This document shows, in pieces, positions 55,908 through 64,000 of a stretch of 64,000 nucleotides of DNA. Numbering within the stretch: position 1 is the first letter of the stretch; every line of letters starts with the position of its first letter. Source of the DNA: Allantophomopsis cytisporea (Eukaryota > Ascomycota > Leotiomycetes > Phacidiales > Phacidiaceae); the NCBI GenBank assembly GCA_024752435.1, contig CP103025.1:2046001-2110000 (forward strand). The letters are read 5' to 3'. The position numbers and the translations under genes were made by a program. Below the pieces are notes generated by a model, which worked only from the letters and a program-made list of their open reading frames with translations, was not told the DNA's origin and made no database searches.

Positions 55908-58527
55908 CGCTTCTAGACCTGCTATGTAGAAGCAGGATACAGCGTCCCATACGACACCATTACGAGAAGGAAACAGGTTTCTGGTGTAAATATTATCACT
56001 TTCTTATATCTTTGTCTCATCTGAGAAGCCTATTTATTGTCTCTTTAGCATAGGCGCAACTGGTGTTGGTGTTCCGGCCATGGATAGTTTTGCTGCCTTT
56101 TCCCTTCTTCCTCAATCCTTTTGGGGCAGCCTTTCAGTCGAATCCTCGAAATTGCCCCCCTATTTCTTTCTCTCGTTTCTTTTTTGTCACTATCGGAGGC
56201 TGCGGCTGCATTTAGGATACCCTTTCTTCTTGTTAGAGGTCGGGGAATTTTGTAACTCAGAGTTCTTTTTTTCTTCTTCTTTTTCCGCTGAACATGCCTA
56301 CTAGGACCAACAACTTTACTGTATGGACGCCGCATGCATTCCTCACTCTCGGGAGTTTGTGAAGTGCTACTAAGCAAGCAATAGAAAACTCCAAAGAATT
56401 GAATTAAAAAAAATTAAAAAAAATAAAACATCCTATTATGAGTGTACGATATGGCTGTGGCGTGTTTGCGAGTGCCTGTTTTGATGCGGAGCTCACTACT
56501 GTGAACCCCGCGTCCGAAATGGTCTAAATCAATCTTGATAAGATTCATGCCGATCAGAGATCGATTGCAGGAAGCAATTATTGGTGCGCTTGGAATACAT
56601 ATGCGCAATGTACGTATGGAGTAAGCGGGTATTATACGCTGTGTTCCACTACATACGCATTCATCGCGAATCTGCATTCCACACGAAATCATTTTCTACA
56701 CAACATGACATGTGCGTAAACGAAGTGCGATTTACGTAGGTAGTATCGGTGTTAAACGTGTGTATGTGTTAAGGGTAGGGAGAGTAGCTGCACGGCGGGG
56801 TTTGATGCGGAGCTTGCATTGCATATTGCATGGTGACACCCTTCACATGCTCTAGGGTGGCTTGCCCCTCTTGTCCTCTCTCCGCTTTGAGCGGAGAAGG
56901 TCTCCCGACGAATGAAAAAGACCACTGTGAGGAACGTGGATACATGGCTATAGCATCGTATGCTTTTAGATTGTGGGAGTGTATTAGCTCACCTGATATC
57001 GCATCTGGGTATGTGGATACGATCGGAAGCCCTATATCAACTACCTCGGTCTCATCTTTCTCCTCTCTATACGGTTCTCTTGGACTTGGAGATAGGAAGG
57101 TGTTTCTGTGACTCGATTTCGAGGGGTTTGTTGAGGTAGGAAGCTCTCCTCGTTGTTGAAATATCCCCTCGTGGCCGTTCAGTCTTTCGTTGTGATCTCG
57201 TTTACGTGCATTGTTTGCTAACTTGAAGTTCATTCAGCAATGATATCTGGCAATCACGGCATCTGAAGTCCCTTACAACAAAGCCTTCGCCTCCGGTGCT
57301 TATAAGGTTGAGGAATAAGATTCTCTACTAACTCTGTAGATTTAGAGTAACATGTGATTGTAATACACCGCAGCTTGGCACATCTACTAGGAGAGTGCAA
57401 GGCTATATATAGTATTTACTTACCTGAGAGAAACAGGAGCAGAGTTTCTTACCTTGTAGATCTCGGAGGAGTTCGGCTGATCTGAAATCCTTGACACTCC
57501 CAGATGCTCTTGCTCGAATAGGGGCTGGATGCTTAAATAGATGTAAGGATGGTATGGTGTTTGTGGGATTGAGCGGTGGGTGGGCAAACATATATACTTC
57601 ATATTTCACTCCTCTTGATTCCTTCCCTTTCTCTCATACTTGGTTAGGGAGAAGATTGGCGGATATTCTGATTTATGAAAGCTCGGCAATTGCACAGATC
57701 TGAAGTCACTCACGCTGCCGAATCTCGTCTCATTGCTATTCAACCTTTCCCTGTCACTTGCACTTGAATGACTTCGAATAATGTAACTCGGGCTCTATTC
57801 ATGGTCCATACGCTTCATATATGTTTTGACAGAGCCCTAATGCTCTACATTTTTCGATAGGCTACTTTTCCAATATAGATATCTACCATTTGTGTCATTG
57901 TTGACCATTATATTGTAGTGAAACATGAGATATACAGTGCAGATCGGAATCTATATTCCACCCGTGAATGGTTAATTGATACGGAGAGAATCTCTCTGAG
58001 TATGCCACGGGTTCTATATCAAATGTTGTGCAGGTGTAGAGTTTGCACTTTCTGGTCGGGAACTGCTGATCTTGAGCGTCAGAGCCACAATGCCTCAGTT
58101 CCAATAGCTTGATCCTCTACTCTACTCATTGATATGCACAGTCTCAACAGATATACTTACTAACAAGCGATACATGAATGTAATTTAGGCTCTATTAAGG
58201 TGTTTCTTTGTACCTTGCAGATGAGATCACTTGATCAAGTAATGATACCCACGAACTCAGGATCTCAAAGACCAATAGACGTCGAACAAGCAGCTCCCGC
58301 CTAACCATTACAAGCATAGCATATCGGGCAAATGTAAAGGTAATAAGCAGAAAACTGTCATTGATCTAAATGCGTTCTAGTTTCTTCTAGTTCTAGGTTC
58401 ATTACTATAGACATTATACACAAACATTAACAATAGCGTAACATCGTATCTCCATTATATCTCCATCAACCACAACTATCCCCTCAAATGCTCTTGGCTC
58501 GCCTTCATTCAAGGTTTCAAGAACATC
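55908..58527. other. Intergenic, SPX 3' side to CFEM-like 3' side
   Basis: 2.6 kb between convergent genes. A 154-codon minus-strand open frame (56769-57233) is listed separately. Homopolymer A/T runs at 56402-56430. Weakly similar strings ATGTAACTCGGGCTCTATTC (57780) and ATGTAATTTAGGCTCTATT (58176) may be degenerate copies. No RNA gene recognised. Confidence 0.45.
56769..57233 (-). CDS. Hypothetical open frame, 154 aa
   Basis: Uninterrupted frame from ATG at 57233. Hydrophilic and Ser/Pro-rich (TFLSPSPREPYREEKDE), then DIGLPIVSTYPDAISG and a tail ending APHQTPPCSYSPYP. No domain recognised; an overlapping plus-strand frame of 93 codons covers most of it. Length alone is modestly above chance for this base composition. 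It may be non-coding. Confidence 0.2.
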   Translation of the reverse strand: MNFKLANNARKRDHNERLNGHEGIFQQRGELPTSTNPSKSSHRNTFLSPSPREPYREEKDETEVVDIGLPIVSTYPDAISGELIHSHNLKAYDAIAMYPRSSQWSFSFVGRPSPLKAERGQEGQATLEHVKGVTMQYAMQAPHQTPPCSYSPYP

Positions 58528-59164
58528 CTACAAGAAGATAACCATGAAACTAGCCAGCGCAGCCAGCAGTCCCCCAGCACCAATAACAAGATGCTGCGCA
58601 CCGCCCGTAGCAGACGCAGAAGCGCTGGCCTGTGTAGTGCTGGCGCTCTGCACCGCTGTGCCTGTGCCTGCGGTGGTGGAAGTGACCATTCCGTCAACGA
58701 GAGCAGTCGAGTTAGAGATGGCTATCGGGGCGGTGGTGGTTGTGGGAGCGGATGTAGAGCTTGCTGAAGAGGAGGAGAATGTGGTCGCGGACGCATAGTA
58801 TGAGGCGTCAGAGCAGATTGTGTCTTTGACTGTTTGCGCGGTGTCGGCGCCGCTTGCGTTAGGGCATTGGGTGTAGCATCTGTTACAATATGTCAGTGAA
58901 CTGGAAATTTTATATTTGGGGATTTAGGCTTTTGGGGAGAGTGGATAGAGTGGAGTCGTACAAGAGTGCGGCTTGCGCAACACCGCAGAGGCAGTTGTAA
59001 TCGGCGGAATCGCAGGATGTGATTGCCAAATTTTCGGTCACCAGACAGGCCTGGAAGACTTTCTCAGCGGCGCAAGAGGTGCTTGTTGCGGCAGCGGAGG
59101 AAGTTGATGACTGGGCGCCAGCGAGAGTTGCCAGGAGGGCGACGGTAAAGAGAGGGAATTGCAT
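58528..59164 (-). CDS. CFEM-like, GPI-anchored cell-surface protein
   Basis: Small secreted wall or membrane protein. Exons 58962..59164 and 58528..58879; 184 aa. Signal peptide at residues 1-18 (MQFPLFTVALLATLAGAQ). An eight-cysteine module follows (Cys31, 40, 51, 58, 60, 69, 73, 90) with the C-x-C and C-x3-C pairs seen in CFEM-related proteins; CDSADYNCLCG and CYTQCPNASG are the core. A Ser/Thr/Ala-rich stalk (residues 95-160) precedes a hydrophobic tail (HLVIGAGGLLAALASFMVIF) typical of a GPI attachment signal. The canonical CFEM Asp that binds heme iron cannot be placed with certainty, so a heme role is unproven. Function could be wall architecture, adhesion or host interaction. Confidence 0.85.
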
Positions 59165-59816
59165 GATGTCGGCTTCGTACTTTTCAGATTTGGAACAGAT
59201 CAGATCTTTCAGATGAGACTGTTTGACTTCCCAGACAAGACAAATCTACGACAACGGAAAGAAAGACGAGGAATATGGAGTATATAGTAGAGAACCACCT
59301 ACAACGCCCCCCAACATGGTAGGTATGTATGAAGTAATAAGAGATGGGGAACAGATATAGCGTCACCACAGACCCTGCGCGATGGAAATTATACACATAG
59401 GAGATCTTCTACTTGGCCTACGATGTGTTTATCCCCTTTGAAGATTCGTGAAGGCGAATTGGCTATCGTGGGGGGTGAAGAGCGGTGCGTGATTGGGTAC
59501 GTGCAGGAAAAAGGCCCATCATCGGCCAAGCTTGTCTCAGGTCGGTTCCCACGGAAACTTCAATGAAAATCGACATTGATTTTCGATCGAGCATGTCACT
59601 GGTGCATGATGATGTGCAGTAGTAAATAAAGTGAAGCTCTTATACAAGAGGCTTTTTTGAATGGTGCATGGCTGAGGGCAATTTTGATTATGTGCAGATG
59701 AGAGACATGAGACATGAGACATGATTGAATCTGGAGAAATGGCTTGAGTGGCTGCTGGATGGCTGGATGGGGGTGGAGTGAACGGTAGTTCATGGTCGGG
59801 TCGGTGATCGGTGGTC

Positions 59817-59863
59817 GTTGGTTGTTGGCTCGTTGGTTCGTTGATTCGTTGGTCGTGGTCTTG
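59817..59863. repeat. Imperfect GTTGGTTC/GTTCGTTG low-complexity repeat
   Basis: About 47 bp made of degenerate 4- to 8-bp G/T-rich units (GTTGGTTG, GTTCGTTG) upstream of the CFEM-like gene. Confidence 0.8.
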
Positions 59864-60561
59864 AAAAGTCTCGCCTAAGGGGGCCCCTTGAATGTTGTTC
59901 CTGAATGGAGGGGAGTTTGAGTTAAGTAAGTTCAGAACGCACGAGGTAAAGATGAAGACTAGGGAGTATCGGGTGAACGAAGCTACTTATGTAAGGGACA
60001 ATGCATGTTCACTCCTGATGCTCCTGACGCGGATGCCGATGCCTTGGGTGAGATGAGATGAGATGAGCCTCAACTTACATTCTCGGATTTGACAAGATTC
60101 GGGTAAGTCGAGGATGAAATGCAGAGCCCGACGTTTTTCACATCAAGTGTAATCGAGAGGAGTCGTCGCTGGGACTCGACTTACGGCATTCATTTAATGA
60201 GATTCTTCAAGTCGGGTGAGGTAAGATATTATTGAGGCTCTTGATGTCCACTTGGGTCACCTTTAATGTTGTCTCCAAACTAGAAGTCGACTGCCGGATG
60301 ACTTTCTTTGTTGTCAATGTGAATATATGTATATATGTACATGATGTAGAGGCTTCATTGAAAAGACCTTTTGGTGAATCCATCCGGAGATCTTCAAGTG
60401 CTTTACTCTTCTCGAATTCACTACCTATTCTTCAATTTTCAAGCGATCTCCAGTTGTAGACATTCCTATTCATACAACATCGGGAGCATCCACCAATGAA
60501 TGCTTGTAAATATATACATACATACATTATACTGCATACCAAGCTGAATTGACAATTATAG

Positions 60562-60981
60562 ATGTTTACTTATTCCACAGCAAAGCTATTGGTTACTCGT
60601 GTTTTTGTAGTCCTCATTGATTTGGTCCAGGACATGAACAATGTACACTCAATACCATTGGGTATCAGAATTACTGGAACATCTTACATCGAATTAACTG
60701 CGAGAGTCACTTCGACCAATGGCACCGGTGAAAACTACCTAACTGGGTACATATCGTATGACATTGAGGATGTAGCATGGCTATCCCACCTTCAAATCCC
60801 CTCCACTCTGTTTCCAACTGTCTTTCAGCCTTGGTCCCCGATGCCGGTTCGAGTTTCGAATTCGTTTGTTATCATTGGTTCAAGTCTGTGCGCAAACATA
60901 TTATGTGAGATGGGAGAGGCCAACCTGAAGCTTACACAAGCATCACTTCTAGACAAACAATCCACTCTTTTATTTATATAG
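60562..60981 (+). CDS. Hypothetical open frame, 139 aa
   Basis: ATG at 60562 directly follows a CAATTATAG string that looks like an intron 3' end. The middle part (IPLGIRITGTSYIELTARVT, GENYLTGYISYDIEDVAWL) has a protein-like balance of residues, whereas both ends look random. No family recognised. It could be a small gene, a relic exon or chance. Confidence 0.25.
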   Translation: MFTYSTAKLLVTRVFVVLIDLVQDMNNVHSIPLGIRITGTSYIELTARVTSTNGTGENYLTGYISYDIEDVAWLSHLQIPSTLFPTVFQPWSPMPVRVSNSFVIIGSSLCANILCEMGEANLKLTQASLLDKQSTLLFI

Positions 60982-61373
60982 TTGTATAGAGCGTGAATGC
61001 TTATATACTTTTGATTTTTGGTTTATTCTATTTTATTTATTTAATAAATCAAAACACGTCGTGCACTTTTTTCACTTTACATTCATATTCTAGAACAAGC
61101 AAAACCGCATACATAGATTGATCAGCCAATTGCACGCGATTCGTTTCTAAAGCACAAACTTTTACCACCGCACTAAGCCGTTCCAGCCGCTTCGGCAGAC
61201 CCAAATCCCGTGGTGCCACCCAACTTCAGCTGCGAACTCCGCTCGACGACCAAAACCATCGCAATCGTTTCCTGCGATACATAATAATACTCGACCTCTC
61301 TACTTCACCTCTCGAAATTCTTCCGTGACTATCCACCGAGTACACAACATCCTACTACCCTTCAGTTACAACA

Positions 61374-62583
61374 ATGTCTTTCTCCAGTCTGGTCCAAGAT
61401 CTCTCCTACAGAGACCCCAACGACGCTCGCCGTCCCATTGCTCGCTCAAGTTCGACCATGGGATCAAACGTTGATGATAGAAGATCCCACGTTTCGAGGG
61501 CAATGTCATATGCCAGCACCGCCGCCACGAGCGTCAGCATCTCAGGAGACATTTCCAGTCAACTCCATGGTGGATACAGCCATCCTCTTGCTCGGTCGTG
61601 GCAAGCCGAGAGACAATTGACAAAGGTCAGAAATCCAAATATCATGACGGGTACAATGACTAACATTCTTATAGTCAATGTTGATCTACCCATTGTTTAT
61701 CTCCGATCAGCCCGACGAAGAACTCCTGATCCCATCTCTTCCAGGCCAGTACCGTCGCGGTCTCAACAAATTAGTCCCATTCCTCGAACCTCTGGTGCGC
61801 AAAGGACTACGCTCCGTCATCCTTTTTGGTGTTCCTGTCGCACCGAACGCCAAAGACGCACTCGGTACCGCTGCCGATGACCCACAAGGACCAGTCATGG
61901 CCGCTATCCGCATAATCCGCCAACGATTCCCACAACTCTTTATTTCTGCCGATGTCTGTCTTTGCGAATACACATCCCATGGTCACTGTGGCATTCTTCG
62001 CGATGACGGATCGCTCAACAACCAATTGTCCGTAGACAGAATCTCAGACGTAGCCATCGCTTACGCACAGGCCGGTGCCCATTGCGTTGCACCATCGGAT
62101 ATGAACGATGGTCGCATTCGTGCTATCAAACTCAAACTCATCGAAGAGGGTATTGCGCACAGAGTCGTGCTCATGTCATACGCTGCAAAGTTCTCTGGCT
62201 GCCTGTACGGACCATTCCGTGATGCTGCTGGTTCCTGTCCGTCGTTCGGCGACCGCAAGTGCTATCAGCTCCCACCCGGTGGCCGCGGATTGGCACGTAG
62301 AGCTATCACGAGAGATATTGGAGAGGGCGCGGATATCATCATGGTGAAGCCGGCCAGTCAATATCTCGATATCATTAGTGATGCCAAGGAAATTGGTAGA
62401 GACCTCCCCATTGCTGCGTACCAAGTTAGTGGAGAATTCGCTATGATCCATGCAGGAGCCAAGGCTGGTGTATTTGATCTCAAGACCATGGCTTTCGAGT
62501 CTACTGAGGGTATTCTTAGAGCGGGTGCTACTATTATTGTCAGCTATTTCACACCAGACTTCTTGGATTGGTTGAACAACTAG
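61374..62583 (+). CDS. HEM2: Delta-aminolevulinic acid dehydratase (porphobilinogen synthase)
   Basis: Condenses two ALA molecules to porphobilinogen, second step of heme synthesis, cytosolic octamer. Exons 61374..61625 and 61675..62583; 386 aa. Residues 1-75 are a Ser/Arg-rich fungal extension (SSSTMGSNVDDRRSH). Zn2+ triad Cys179, Cys181, Cys189 in DVCLCEYTSHGHCG; Schiff-base lysines Lys256 (MSYAAKFSGCLYGPFRDA) and Lys309 (IIMVKPASQYLD); AAYQVSGEFAMIHAGA closes the barrel. The Zn-type cysteine site, not the plant Mg type, is as expected for fungi. Start is the only Met before the splice with a good context (CAACAATG). Confidence 0.97.
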
Positions 62584-64000
62584 GTGTGTGATTCGGCGTC
62601 TGATGAAGGGAAATGAGTATGAATGATGGGGCTTGGCGTCTGGTGTAGTGGGCAGCGTATCGATGAAAACATTGTCGGGTTCATTTCTTTTCTTGTTTTA
62701 TCTATAAATTTATGTACGATATCAGTATCATGACAGCGAGCTTGTTGAATGGATGTCTTTAGAATGACATCCCGCGTTTATGTAAGAAATTAACTCAACT
62801 ATTTCAATGCAAAGTGCAATGTCAAAACGTGTGCAGACTAATACAATTGTTCATAGCAAAACACTCGTTGATAGACGAACGAGAAGATGCATATCAATTA
62901 GGGTCGTATGATTCTCAAGAGGCATAGTTATTGAGAGGCACACAGTGGTCGAGTGCCTAAATACAGCCATTAAGACCCACTCAGATACCTAGAGCCATGT
63001 GTTCGGTCATCGGTGTTAGCAATATGTGCAATTCGTCATAGTGAAAGGCAAGTCTTATGGTTCGAAGTTATGGTCGTCCAAGATGAAAGCCAAACTCACA
63101 AGGCTTAAGCGGCCCCGCACCGCCGTCCCGCGTGTATCTAGGGTAGTGGGAACATCCACCAAGCTTTATTTATGTAGAAGGTACGGGCATAGGAGGGTTA
63201 AAAAAATGGCTTTTAATACAGAGCATTTTTGAAGGAGGATAAATCTTCTTAACTATGGTAAGGTACCTTAGAGACGCTAAGGGGTTGAAGGAGTGGCATT
63301 TAGCAATATTTAATCGGCAGATATGTATATGGTATGATATGTATATTATACCAATGGTTATCTGAGGCAACATCTTCTCATCTTAGTTGTTTACGTTTGG
63401 ATTTAGTGGACACACTTAGATACTTCATATCCAGACTTCCATATCTCACATTGTCCACGTTGTATCCATTTTCCTCTTACACTATACTATCCAAAGAATC
63501 CCTACCGCATTTGTAACCTTCACATAGTATCAAAACAAAAAACTTGGCAAAACGCTATCTAGTCAAGTTACAGTAAAATAGAATCTTACATCTCGACAGG
63601 AACGATGTGGAACTGTAGATGCAGGGCAACACCAACAGTATTACAAACTCTTTCTTTCACACCCACGGCAGCTCTACGTCGAGGTTCTCCACAGATTAGA
63701 CTGTATATTTATACTTGTCTACTGTCTCCTAAGTACTTACAATGCAAACTGTGATGAAGACCGGCACTCTAGTAAGCAGCAGAATATGTGTATAAGCCCC
63801 TAGTCAACTGCTATCATCACGGAGCGGTCTTTGTTTCACCACTGATGATTAGAAAAATACTACTGAAGACAGACCATGCTTAAATTCAAAACAAAGATTC
63901 CTGTACACTTATCGCACTGAATCACTCACTCTAAGAGCACATGTAGCAGGAGTACCAGGAGAGGCAGAGTGAGATGGGTAGACATGTCTCAAGTGTAAAG
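62584..64000. other. Right-edge region without a supported gene
   Basis: 1.4 kb, mostly AT-rich, holding the HEM2 3' UTR. Two short in-phase blocks on the minus strand near 63586-63799 might be terminal exons of a gene beyond the edge (see findings); evidence is too thin to annotate them. Confidence 0.45.

Larger units (their letters stand above)
59165..61373. other. Intergenic, CFEM-like / ALA dehydratase promoters
   Basis: 2.2 kb between opposed genes. It contains simple repeats: GAGACAT x3 at 59702-59722, GTTGGTTC/GTTCGTTG-type runs at 59817-59863, AGATG x3 at 60051-60065. A 139-codon plus-strand frame (60562-60981) is listed separately. Confidence 0.5.

Overview
The window is nuclear DNA of a filamentous ascomycete. 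Most genes carry 1-8 short introns (about 40-120 bp) with GTRNGT donors, CTRAC-like branch sites and YAG acceptors. Protein flavour (Zn2Cys6 regulator, Rsp5-type ligase, SPX-membrane protein, CFEM-like GPI protein, fungal Hv1) fits Pezizomycotina. Moderate GC and the sequences themselves suggest Leotiomycetes (Helotiales, Botrytis/Sclerotinia-like); that last step is inference from memory. No rRNA, convincing tRNA, CRISPR array or intact transposon was seen.

Layout. 0-14 kb: 5' end of a Brr6/Brl1-type nuclear-envelope gene (-), mitochondrial glycine decarboxylase P-protein (+), an epoxide-hydrolase-like alpha/beta hydrolase (-), L-rhamnonate dehydratase (-), and a divergent Zn2Cys6 regulator (+). 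14-28 kb: ACH1 CoA hydrolase/transferase (-), RUS/DUF647 protein (+), cytochrome c heme lyase (-) divergent from mevalonate diphosphate decarboxylase (+), asparagine synthetase (+), DUF2408/UPF0662 protein (+). 29-41 kb: complex I PSST subunit (-), iron-type alcohol dehydrogenase (-), SPF45-like splicing factor (-) divergent from peroxisomal Pcs60-type acyl/oxalyl-CoA ligase (+), YCII-like protein (-), voltage-gated proton channel (-), Pab2/PABPN1-type protein (+). 41-64 kb: Rsp5-type HECT ubiquitin ligase (+), Mpp10 (-), a 5.9 kb stretch without a clear gene, SPX-3TM protein (+), CFEM-like GPI protein (-), ALA dehydratase (+).

Most of the window is core metabolism and cell biology rather than a gene cluster. 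Several mitochondrial functions are neighbours by chance or loose synteny (GCV2, ACH1, CYC3, NUKM). The one plausible functional group is rhamnonate dehydratase, its divergent Zn2Cys6 regulator and the hydrolase beside it; a perfect CCG-N7-CGG palindrome lies in the shared promoter.

Exon coordinates were derived by hand from splice signals and reading-frame continuity, and each complete model sums to a whole number of codons. The most interesting leads are: the palindrome in the rhamnonate promoter; an in-phase GC-AG intron in asparagine synthetase plus a Gcn4/CPC1-type site upstream; a 13-nt exon in the RUS gene; the HECT catalytic cysteine codon split by an intron; a reading-frame break in the SPF45 linker; and three groups of coding-like fragments in gaps (about 1.1, 16.6-17.0 and 49.2-50.4 kb) that look like decayed genes.
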